This document shows, piece after piece, positions 8,473 through 13,788 of a stretch of DNA of 13,788 nucleotides. Numbering within the stretch: position 1 is the stretch's first letter; the number at the start of each line of letters is the position of its first letter. The position numbers were made by a program, and so were the translations under genes. Source of the DNA: Bacteroidota bacterium (GTDB lineage Bacteria; Bacteroidota; Bacteroidia; Flavobacteriales; Weeksellaceae); NCBI GenBank assembly GCA_023448955.1, contig JAEXJU010000150.1, positions 1 through 13,788 of the forward strand. The letters run 5' to 3'. The notes below the pieces were generated by a model. That model did not search any database. It was given only the letters and a program-made list of their open reading frames with translations, and was not told the origin of the DNA.

Positions 8473-8508
8473 AGGATGAATTATCCTGTTCCTTTGTGTG
8501 AAAAGGAA
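8473..8508 (-). promoter_or_regulatory. Two tandem stem-loops between the 210-aa gene and the 1333-aa gene
   Basis: Hairpin one pairs TTCCTTT (8489-8495) with AAAGGAA (8502-8508). Hairpin two pairs AGGAT (8473-8477) with ATCCT (8483-8487). On the minus strand the second is followed by TAAAAACAAG, too weak a T run for a good terminator. The position, between a YSVRPPP gene and its large partner, mirrors the pair of hairpins at 1320-1371. Confidence 0.4.
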
Positions 8509-8535
8509 ATGAAGTGTGTGTGTAGTAGGTGTATT

Positions 8536-9168
8536 TTAAGAAAAAAGAACTATTCTAGGTGGTGGTCTTACAGAGTAAGATTTGAGGAAAATATTTTGAA
8601 GTATTAAATCTGATTTTACAATGATTTGATGTTTAATATCATTACTCACAACCAAACCAAATTTCTTTGATAACTTTATTGTTGCAAACTTAATTTTAAG
8701 AATAGAAACAGAAGCAGAAATGTTTTTGTAACTATTTCCCATCATTTCTATAGACTGATGAGGAATCTGAAAAGAAAAACGTAATTTAATATCTTCATCG
8801 GCTTCAGAAGAAATCGTAATATCCTTTTTTAAATCATCTATTTCAGAGGTATTTTTTTGATTTGCTATTCTCTGATCATTTTCTTTAGAATTTTCTGGCT
8901 CAGTTTCGATAATATCAAACTCATCGCTGTTAGCTGCAATTATAGAATTTGAATTCCTGACGTAAATAGATACTTTACCATTGTTATTTTGAATTGTATC
9001 GCTTACAATACCAATGTTTGTATTTTCTCCAACATACATTATTGTATCATCGGATAAATAGATCTGGGCAAAAAAACAATGATAGGTGAGAAACAAAAAT
9101 ATGGCGAAAACCTTCCCAAGATTTATTGGAAAGTTTGTGAGGATTTTTTCTGTTGTTTGTATTTTCAC
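8536..9168 (-). CDS. Small exported protein with C-terminal YSVRPPP motif (copy 1)
   Basis: This is a 210-aa protein of unknown function. The start is GTG at 9168, because an in-frame TAA lies three codons upstream and no ATG occurs before the signal sequence. AAG directly before the GTG may serve as ribosome binding site. The signal peptide covers about residues 1-35 (VFAIFLFLTYHCFFAQ), and the mature part begins IYLSDDTIMYVGENTN. An acidic, Glu/Asp/Asn-rich stretch at about 83-125 is followed by a beta-like region and the end YSVRPPPRIVLFS. The mature start and the YSVRPPP end match the 199-aa protein at 1368-1967. It is the first gene of the surface locus and lies 102 bases before the 1333-aa gene. 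I found no consensus promoter upstream. A role in export, folding or anchoring of the partner is inference. Confidence 0.75.
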   Translation of the reverse strand: MKIQTTEKILTNFPINLGKVFAIFLFLTYHCFFAQIYLSDDTIMYVGENTNIGIVSDTIQNNNGKVSIYVRNSNSIIAANSDEFDIIETEPENSKENDQRIANQKNTSEIDDLKKDITISSEADEDIKLRFSFQIPHQSIEMMGNSYKNISASVSILKIKFATIKLSKKFGLVVSNDIKHQIIVKSDLILQNIFLKSYSVRPPPRIVLFS

Positions 9169-9764
9169 CTTGTTTTAATTGATAGTAGATTATCAGGCTG
9201 CAAAGGAAAAAATAAATAATAAAAAACAAAAAAAACGATAGACCCAACGAGTACCCTTTATTTTAAATTAATTGAAAATCAATTACTTAATCAATGAACA
9301 CGATAAGGTCGAGAATAAAAAACACCGTCAAATAATAAACTTTAATTATAATAAAACTAATTATAAAGTATTTAAAAGATGTGGAGATTGAAGGAATTAC
9401 GAGGGTTATTTTTGTAAAGATTGGTATCTAAACTTCAATTTTAGAATCAACATTTAATGTTCTGTTTTTCTAACTTATAAAAATTAATAATCAATTTCTA
9501 GGTGAATAAAATAACAGACTATTTTTTAAACTTTGTATATCTTTTATCTTGCGCTTTAATTTTGGAATATTGACTAATATCATTTTCAAGAATAGTCTAA
9601 GCAAGCAAATTTATAATTAATGTTATTTTAAGTTCCTTAGACTGCTCTAAACAAGATGAATTTAAATATATTTTTTTCGAACAAAGAAATACGGGGAACA
9701 TTTCTATCATCAATCAAGACTAAAAATGACTAATAATGATAATTACAAATATACCTTAAATAAG
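9169..9764. other. Long AT-rich intergenic stretch with no supported gene
   Basis: About 600 bases of strongly AT-rich sequence lie between the start of the 210-aa gene and the tRNA terminator. I see no ORF with coding character, no RNA gene and no sizeable repeat. Two isolated -7-like boxes read on the minus strand, TAAATTTG (9613-9606) and TATATTTG (9753-9746), but neither has TTTG 19 bases upstream. The promoter of the surface locus is expected here and is not obvious. Confidence 0.6.
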
Positions 9765-9792
9765 AAAAACCCTCTAAAAATAGAGGGTTTTT
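9765..9792. terminator. Bidirectional intrinsic terminator after the tRNA
   Basis: AAAAACCCTCTA (9765-9776) pairs perfectly with TAGAGGGTTTTT (9781-9792) across an AAAA loop, so it has a GC core and T runs on both strands. It lies 33 bases past the 3' end of the tRNA and should end that transcript. Confidence 0.85.
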
Positions 9793-9825
9793 AAAATTTT
9801 AAGAAAATTTCGATTTTCTTAGAAG

Positions 9826-9899
9826 TGGTCCCACCTGGGCTCGAACCAGGGACCACCTGATTATGAGTCAGGTGCTCTAACCAACTGAGCTATAGGACC
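9826..9899 (-). tRNA. tRNA with anticodon CAU (Met elongator or Ile2)
   Basis: This 74-base cloverleaf can be drawn in full. The acceptor arm GGTCCTA pairs with TGGGACC (one T-G pair), with discriminator A at 9826. The D arm has GCTC/GAGC with AGTTGGTTAGA. The anticodon arm is CCTGA, loop CTCATAA, TCAGG, and the T arm is CCTGG TTCGAGC CCAGG. The anticodon is CAU. The acceptor and the G1-C72 pair rule out the usual initiator form, so it is either elongator Met or the Ile tRNA whose C34 becomes lysidine. I cannot decide between them by eye. CCA is not encoded. Confidence 0.92.
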
Positions 9900-9925
9900 T
9901 CAAAATTGGTTGAATTTTGTGAGTG

Positions 9926-9956
9926 CAAAAATAGCAAAATTTCTTTATCTTCCAAA
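9926..9956 (-). promoter_or_regulatory. Bacteroidota-type promoter for the tRNA
   Basis: On the minus strand TTTG (9956-9953) is followed by exactly 19 bases and then TATTTTTG (9933-9926), which fits TTTG-N19-TAnnTTTG. The start site should fall near 9919, about 20 bases before the mature tRNA. The -33 box begins just beyond the stop codon of the epimerase gene. Confidence 0.75.
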
Positions 9957-9960
9957 TGTT

Positions 9961-10359
9961 TTAAGGTTTTTCTTGACACAATTCTACCAGCACACCATTG
10001 GTGGATTTGGGGTGAAGAAAGACAACTAATTTATTATCAGCACCTTCTTTCGGTTCTTCTGAGATAAAAATAAAGCCTTCTTTTTTTAATCTTTCAATCT
10101 CAAGGGTGATATTTTCTACTCCAAAAGCGATATGATGGATACCTTCGCCTTTTTTATCGAGGAATTTCGCAATGGGACTTTCTGGGTTTGTGGCTTCCAA
10201 TAGCTCGATTTTGCTCTCTCCTATTTCATAAAATGATGTTGTAACGCCTTCTCTTTCTACTGATTCCTGTTTGTAGTTTTCTTTGCCTAGAAGTTTTGCA
10301 AATAAGTTATCGGAATCCGATAATGATTTTACTGCAATTCCCAAGTGTTCTATTTTCAT
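9961..10359 (-). CDS. mce: Methylmalonyl-CoA epimerase
   Basis: This 132-aa protein spans a single vicinal-oxygen-chelate (glyoxalase) domain pair, the usual size for methylmalonyl-CoA epimerase. The N-terminal MKIEHLGIAV holds His5. IELLEAT holds Glu52, GIHHIAF holds His75/76, and the C-terminal VLVELCQ holds Glu126, which together give the expected metal-binding set. The enzyme interconverts the (S) and (R) forms of methylmalonyl-CoA in the cytosol, linking propionyl-CoA and succinyl-CoA. The close match of the ELLE and HHIAF motifs to this family favours it over lactoylglutathione lyase, which is the main alternative. The gene is separated from tpiA by a terminator and a repeat element, so it must have its own promoter, which I could not identify. 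Confidence 0.9.
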   Translation of the reverse strand: MKIEHLGIAVKSLSDSDNLFAKLLGKENYKQESVEREGVTTSFYEIGESKIELLEATNPESPIAKFLDKKGEGIHHIAFGVENITLEIERLKKEGFIFISEEPKEGADNKLVVFLHPKSTNGVLVELCQEKP

Positions 10360-10422
10360 TGTGAGAAAAATTTATGAATAAACATTTTTTTCTTTGAGAC
10401 TTCTTTCGATACCTAAATCCAT

Positions 10423-10500
10423 AGCCCCGATAGGAACGGCATCCTTTTTCTTTTTTTGCTAAAAAAGAAAAAGATATAGTGGATAGCGGGATAAAGCTCC
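10423..10500. repeat. Palindromic intergenic repeat of flavobacterial type
   Basis: The core is a perfect 13-bp hairpin, CTTTTTCTTTTTT (10444-10456) against AAAAAAGAAAAAG (10461-10473), with loop TGCT. It is framed by imperfect inverted arms: AGCCCCGATAG and CGGCATCC on the left, GATATAGTGG and AGCGGGATAAAGCTCC on the right. From memory, intergenic repeats with the same ends (AGCCCCGATAG ... GCGGGA ... AGCTCC) and a variable poly-T/A middle are common in flavobacterial genomes. In this window it occurs once. Confidence 0.6.
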
Positions 10501-10501
10501 T

Positions 10502-10537
10502 AAAAAAAATAAAAGCTGACACAATGAGTATCAGCTT
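10502..10537 (-). terminator. Intrinsic terminator of tpiA
   Basis: On the minus strand AAGCTGATAC (10537-10528) pairs with GTGTCAGCTT (10522-10513), 10 bp with one G-T pair, around a 5-base loop. TTATTTTTTTT follows. It lies 14 bases past the tpiA stop codon. Confidence 0.9.
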
Positions 10538-10550
10538 GATTGGTTAATAC

Positions 10551-11312
10551 TTACGGATTAAAACCTTCTATGATTTTTGAAAAATCTTCAATTTTAAGTG
10601 CTGCACCGCCAATTAGACCTCCATCTACGTCTGGCTGGGAAAAGATTTCCTTTGCATTATCAGGCTTCACGCTACCTCCGTAAAGAATTGAAACTTCATC
10701 TGCCACTTCTTTTCCGTATTTATCTGCTATCAGACTTCTGATGTAAGCGTGGATTTCCTGTGCCTGTTCCGGTGATGCTGTCTCGCCTGTTCCGATGGCC
10801 CAGACTGGCTCATATGCAATGACAACTTTCTTGATTTCTTCTGCAGATAATGTGAAAAGTGCGGTTTCGGTCTGATTTTTTACAACCTCGAAATGTCTTC
10901 CTGCTTTTCTTTCTTCCAATTTTTCGCCATTACAATAGATGGGCGTAAGGCCTTTGTCTAAAAGTGCTTTTACTTTTCTGTTAGCGTGGCTGTCGGTTTC
11001 TCCGTGGAAAGTTCTTCTTTCTGAGTGAGAAACGAGACTTCCGTCTGCGTGAACAGATGCCAGCATATCTACAGATAGTTCGCCTGTATATGCGCCGCTG
11101 GCGTATTCTGATACATCCTGAGAATAAACGCCGATTTCTCCGTTTTTGAAAACTTCCTTAGCAGCTGTAAGATACAGTGCTGGTGGTGCAATATAAACCT
11201 CGCAGTTGGTTGTATTATTTTTTTTGTATTCTAAAAGCTGAAACATCAGTTCCTGCGCTTCAGCATATGTTTTGTTCATTTTCCAGTTGCCTGCAACTAT
11301 GTTTTTTCTCAT
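10551..11312 (-). CDS. tpiA: Triosephosphate isomerase
   Basis: This 253-aa TIM-barrel enzyme has the full family length. It interconverts dihydroxyacetone phosphate and glyceraldehyde 3-phosphate in glycolysis and gluconeogenesis. The catalytic set is present: Asn9 and Lys11 in GNWKMNK, His96 in SHSERR, and Glu168 in AYEPVWAIGTG, with the flexible loop directly after it. The phosphate-binding YGGSVKPDN (211-219) and GGLIGGAAL (231-239) are also intact. One oddity is that the residue before the catalytic His is Ser95, where the family has an almost fixed Gly (GHSERR). The ATG at 11312 follows the TerB-like gene by only 7 bases, so the two are co-transcribed, probably with the membrane protein gene upstream. 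A strong terminator follows. Confidence 0.97.
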   Translation of the reverse strand: MRKNIVAGNWKMNKTYAEAQELMFQLLEYKKNNTTNCEVYIAPPALYLTAAKEVFKNGEIGVYSQDVSEYASGAYTGELSVDMLASVHADGSLVSHSERRTFHGETDSHANRKVKALLDKGLTPIYCNGEKLEERKAGRHFEVVKNQTETALFTLSAEEIKKVVIAYEPVWAIGTGETASPEQAQEIHAYIRSLIADKYGKEVADEVSILYGGSVKPDNAKEIFSQPDVDGGLIGGAALKIEDFSKIIEGFNP

Positions 11313-11319
11313 TATATTT

Positions 11320-11670
11320 TTAATTTAATTTCCAAAGATTTTTTAGTAGAATGTAAAATTTATGCTCATCGTCACTTACTTTATTATCTGCTTTTATTAG
11401 TGATTTTGCAAACTGTACGAATTCTTTTCTTTCTTTTTCTGTAGAATCCTCTTCAAAGCATTTGGCGTGGAATTCAAAATGATCCTGCCATTGATCTGAT
11501 GTAAGTTGGGCAATGATTTCCAGCTCGTCATCCAGATTTAGACGGAACGGAAATTCTTCTGCCATATATTCCTGGATTTTGATGCCTTCTTCTGGCTTTA
11601 TTATTCCGTCTGCAGCGGAAAGAATCATTAGTAGGTGATAACCTGCGATAGGTTTATTGGATTTTCTCAT
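11320..11670 (-). CDS. TerB-like small acidic protein
   Basis: This 116-aa, all-helical, probably cytosolic protein has no signal or membrane segment. Two segments look like the halves of the TerB / DjlA-N fold: LSAADGIIKPEEGIKIQEYM (about 17-36) and IKADNKVSDDEHKFYILLKNLW (about 92-113). Each has the A-D-G/N-x-(I/V)-x-x-x-E pattern of that superfamily. TerB proteins bind metal ions and are linked to tellurite resistance and stress, but the many stand-alone relatives have no known function. The position between the DoxX/MauE-like gene and tpiA is one I associate with this class. It is read with tpiA (7-base gap). The assignment rests on the fold pattern only. Confidence 0.75.
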   Translation of the reverse strand: MRKSNKPIAGYHLLMILSAADGIIKPEEGIKIQEYMAEEFPFRLNLDDELEIIAQLTSDQWQDHFEFHAKCFEEDSTEKERKEFVQFAKSLIKADNKVSDDEHKFYILLKNLWKLN

Positions 11671-11685
11671 ATAGTAAAGGTCAAT

Positions 11686-11720
11686 TGATAATAGTTTTTA
11701 TGATGAAAATACTATTATCA
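11686..11720. promoter_or_regulatory. Stem-loop between the membrane protein gene and the TerB-like gene
   Basis: TGATAATAGT (11686-11695) pairs with ACTATTATCA (11711-11720), and TTTT (11696-11699) can pair with AAAA (11706-11709) inside it. The stem is long but AT-rich and is not followed by a T run on the minus strand, so mRNA processing or partial termination is more likely than full termination. A -7-like TAAATTTG (11744-11737) lies just upstream, without a matching -33 box. Confidence 0.45.
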
Positions 11721-11747
11721 GTTTAATTTATTGATTCAAATTTAATA

Positions 11748-12821
11748 TTAATTATTTAAATAATCTTTTGCACCCATTTTTTCAACTATTTTTCCTTTCT
11801 CGAGTACAAGAATAAACGGATTGCTTCTCGCGATAGTTTTGATGGCAACTTCGTCCATCATATAATTGGGGATTTGTTTATAAAAATCTGGCTGAGTGCT
11901 TACACCATAAACTTTTGCTTTTTCCGTAAGTGCTTTTATTTCTGTTTTTTTAACAAGCTCAGGATCGGCTTCTTTGGGTTTGTAAGTAAAGACCAGAATC
12001 ACTCTTGGCTCCTTTAAGATATCATCTGTGATGTTGTTTCCATTCACATCTTCTATCTTGAATTTCGAAATTTCGGATTCATATCCTTTTTTAACAATTT
12101 CGGAAGTTGTTTTGCCTTCTTCAATTTGCCAGCTGGTATCTTTCCAATATTCTTTATTGATATACTCGTCCTGATCTACTTTCTTTACTTCGCCAGTTTT
12201 GGAATTTTTGAGTGAATAAAAACTTTTATATTCCGAAGGGTTTTTATTGATTTTATCTTTTTCAGCAGCCAGATCAGTACCGATAGCATAAGCTCTGAAA
12301 TCGATCATTGGTTCATGGACGATTCCACGAAACATCACAAAAAGCATTGTAAGAATAAAAACACCTAACAATGGAATTTTGCCAAATCTTACAACCTCAC
12401 TTTCTTCTCTTTTTCTGTAAAGAAAAGCCAGTATAACAAGTAAAACCAAAAGTGTGATATCTTTCCAGAATGATTGCCAAGGTGTGAATTTAAGCGCATC
12501 GCCAAAGCAGCCGCAGTCAGTCACTACGTTGTAATAAGCCGAATAAAAAGTCAGAAATCCGAAAAATACGCAAAGAGCGATTAATGCATATATTGTTTGT
12601 TTGAGCTTTATTTTTAAAAGCAGCGTAAAACCAAGCACTAATTCCAACAAAACAACTATAATTGCAAATGCTAATGCATACTTCTCCAGAAAAGGCAAAT
12701 CGAAAACTACCGGAGAAAAATATTCTTCCAGCTTAAAAGAAAACCCTTTCAGATCAACAGCTTTTACAAATCCCGAAGCGATGAAAATGAGGGCAACGAT
12801 ATACCGTAAAATTGAGCGCAT
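11748..12821 (-). CDS. DoxX/MauE-like membrane protein, BT_3928 family
   Basis: The 357-aa protein has an N-terminal membrane domain with helices at about 5-22, 48-68, 76-97, 121-136 and 150-166. A hydrophilic domain of about 190 residues follows. The N-terminal pattern (RYIVALIFIASGFVKAVDL) and the TDCGCFGD motif (101-108, Cys103 and Cys105) between helices are typical of the MauE branch of the DoxX-like superfamily, which handles disulfide or redox chemistry. The C-terminal part (272-350: RVILVFTY ... FILVLEKGKIV) looks like a thioredoxin fold without a CxxC site. I know it as the BT_3928 family, whose function is not established. It follows the DUF1599 gene by 37 bases and probably shares its transcript. 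Confidence 0.85.
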   Translation of the reverse strand: MRSILRYIVALIFIASGFVKAVDLKGFSFKLEEYFSPVVFDLPFLEKYALAFAIIVVLLELVLGFTLLLKIKLKQTIYALIALCVFFGFLTFYSAYYNVVTDCGCFGDALKFTPWQSFWKDITLLVLLVILAFLYRKREESEVVRFGKIPLLGVFILTMLFVMFRGIVHEPMIDFRAYAIGTDLAAEKDKINKNPSEYKSFYSLKNSKTGEVKKVDQDEYINKEYWKDTSWQIEEGKTTSEIVKKGYESEISKFKIEDVNGNNITDDILKEPRVILVFTYKPKEADPELVKKTEIKALTEKAKVYGVSTQPDFYKQIPNYMMDEVAIKTIARSNPFILVLEKGKIVEKMGAKDYLNN

Positions 12822-12858
12822 AGATTTTTTGTTATAAATGAGTTAATTATTTAAGATG

Positions 12859-13395
12859 TTAGTTTTTTAATTTAATAAGACAAAAAACCGCATAATTCAG
12901 CATATCAAAATAGTTGGCATCCAAACCTTCCGAAACCAAAGTTTTTCCTTGGTTGTCTTCTATTTGCTTGGTTCTCAAAACTTTCTGATAAATCAAATCT
13001 GTGATTGATGAGATTCTCATATCGCGCCAGGCTTCACCATAATCATGGTTCTTGCGCTCCATCAGCTCTTTTGCTTTTCTGGCGTAAGAATCATAAAGAT
13101 TGATGATTTCTTCAGGATTCGCATTAAGTTCATCAGAAAAACCTTTCTCTAACTGAATCAATCCAATGATTGAATAATTGACAATCGCAATGAATTCATC
13201 TTCCTCACTTTCATCCACCATTTTAACATCCGTCATTTGTAACGTTCTGATTCGGCTTATTTTGATGTAGATTTGGTCCGTGATAGAACTTGGACGCAGA
13301 ACGCGCCAGGCGGTTCCATAATCTTTCATTTTCTTTTGAAAAAGGTCTCTGCAAGCCTTGATAACGTCGTCAAATTGGGCGGAAGTATTGTGCAT
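12859..13395 (-). CDS. DUF1599 protein with two domain copies
   Basis: This is a 178-aa cytosolic, mainly helical protein. It contains the domain twice: about 22-85 (KMKDYGTAWRVLRPSSITDQ ... IVNYSIIGLIQLEKG) and about 114-178 (RKNHDYGEAWRDMRISSITD ... MLNYAVFCLIKLKN). Each copy has the DYGxAWRxxRxSSITDxIY signature and a closing NYxxxxLIxL helix. Pfam names the domain nucleotide-modification-associated because of its phage relatives. The role of the two-copy chromosomal form in Bacteroidota is unknown to me. It precedes the BT_3928-like gene, an arrangement I recall as conserved. The ATG at 13395 is favoured because a -7-like box lies just upstream. Confidence 0.88.
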   Translation of the reverse strand: MHNTSAQFDDVIKACRDLFQKKMKDYGTAWRVLRPSSITDQIYIKISRIRTLQMTDVKMVDESEEDEFIAIVNYSIIGLIQLEKGFSDELNANPEEIINLYDSYARKAKELMERKNHDYGEAWRDMRISSITDLIYQKVLRTKQIEDNQGKTLVSEGLDANYFDMLNYAVFCLIKLKN

Positions 13396-13412
13396 AAATC
13401 TTTATGTTGTTT

Positions 13413-13420
13413 CAAATATA
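13413..13420 (-). promoter_or_regulatory. Possible -7 box for the DUF1599 gene
   Basis: TATATTTG on the minus strand fits TAnnTTTG and lies 17 bases before the ATG. No TTTG is found 19 bases further upstream, so only half of the promoter consensus is met. Confidence 0.35.
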
Positions 13421-13473
13421 CAAATTTTGAATCTAGATAAAACTTTATTGTGAACAGTTAATTTATAATCTGA

Positions 13474-13788
13474 TTATTCTTTAATGATCTTTGTTTTCTG
13501 AATCTCTTTTCCCGAGTTATCCTTTAAAATTATAAAGTAAATACCTTTTGATAATGCGGACAAATCCAAAACATCTGTGTTGATTTCTGATCGGATAAAC
13601 TGACCAAGCGAATTAACAATCTCAATATTAGTCTTTTTTGAAATCTTAAAAATATTTTTTACAGGATTGGGATAAACCCGGATTGCTGTTTTAGAAATAT
13701 CATCATAAGACAAAAAACAATTTGAACTATATTGTGTCGTGGAGTTTTTCTTAATCCAGTTTATATTACTGTAAGCGACATCATCAAC
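13474..13788 (-). CDS. Type IX secreted protein, C-terminal sorting domain (start beyond the right edge)
   Basis: The frame is open to the window edge, giving 104 residues of a longer protein. The only internal start candidate near the tail is a TTG and is not a real start. The last 75 residues are a classic type A type IX sorting domain: IRVYPNPVKNIFKI, a strand with IVNSLGQFI, LDLSALSKGIYFI, and the Lys-rich end QKTKIIKE. Such tails direct export across the outer membrane by the type IX system and are then cut off, often with attachment to the surface. The cargo domain lies outside the window, so its activity cannot be told. The gene is read in the same direction as the DUF1599 gene, 78 bases away, with no hairpin terminator between them. 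Confidence 0.9.
   Translation of the reverse strand, partial: VDDVAYSNINWIKKNSTTQYSSNCFLSYDDISKTAIRVYPNPVKNIFKISKKTNIEIVNSLGQFIRSEINTDVLDLSALSKGIYFIILKDNSGKEIQKTKIIKE

Noticed and set aside
8511..8526. A short TG-rich run that could be a phase-variation tract
   Set aside because: Only about five TG units, not in a coding frame and not between promoter boxes.
9047..9247. A 66-codon minus-strand frame overlapping the start of the 210-aa gene
   Set aside because: It is Phe/Leu/Ile-rich only because of the AT-rich DNA, and the 210-aa frame there has a convincing signal peptide and family match.
10307..10522. A 71-codon minus-strand frame over the start of mce and the palindromic repeat
   Set aside because: It runs through the poly-T/A hairpin, overlaps mce in another frame and has no protein-like composition.
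13474..13713. A complete 79-aa protein starting at 13713
   Set aside because: The codon there is TTG inside a frame that stays open to the window edge, and a sorting tail alone would not be a gene.
1..13788. CRISPR arrays, insertion sequences, att sites, phage or restriction genes
   Set aside because: I looked on both strands and found no spaced direct repeats, transposase motifs or such genes.

Overview
The window looks like a chromosomal piece of a member of the Bacteroidota, class Flavobacteriia, most like Chryseobacterium or a relative in Weeksellaceae. Evidence: low G+C intergenic DNA; two promoters of the Bacteroidota type (TTTG, 19 bases, TAnnTTTG); a type IX secretion sorting tail; many proteins with DUF11, TSP3 and beta-helix repeats; and the order DUF1599 protein, DoxX/MauE-like membrane protein, TerB-like protein, triosephosphate isomerase, as I recall it from this class. 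Every gene I can support lies on the minus strand, so the window reads right to left.

Right part (about 9.8 to 13.8 kb, housekeeping): the C-terminal end of a type IX secreted protein runs in from the right edge. It is followed by a two-copy DUF1599 protein, a BT_3928-like membrane protein, a small TerB-like protein and tpiA, which ends at a clear intrinsic terminator. Next come a 78-base palindromic repeat that resembles an intergenic repeat of flavobacteria, a methylmalonyl-CoA epimerase gene, and a tRNA with anticodon CAU that has its own promoter and terminator.

Middle (9.17 to 9.8 kb): about 650 bases of AT-rich DNA between the surface-protein locus and the tRNA, with no gene that I can support.

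Left part (1 to 9.17 kb, accessory surface locus): a small exported protein (210 aa) ending in YSVRPPP plus a short tail precedes a 1333-aa exported beta-helix / DUF11 / TSP3 protein and a 193-aa exported protein with an internal duplication, closed by a strong terminator. Then comes a TPR, transmembrane, LuxR-type HTH protein that is probably a membrane-bound regulator. A second small exported protein (199 aa) also ends in YSVRPPP plus a short tail. It has a textbook promoter and is followed by a second large exported repeat protein that runs off the left edge.

The most interesting pattern is the repeated unit of a small YSVRPPP protein, two tandem stem-loops and a large secreted repeat protein, occurring twice in 9 kb around a candidate membrane-tethered regulator. 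The function of the YSVRPPP proteins is unknown to me. A role in export, anchoring or maturation of the large partner is inference only.
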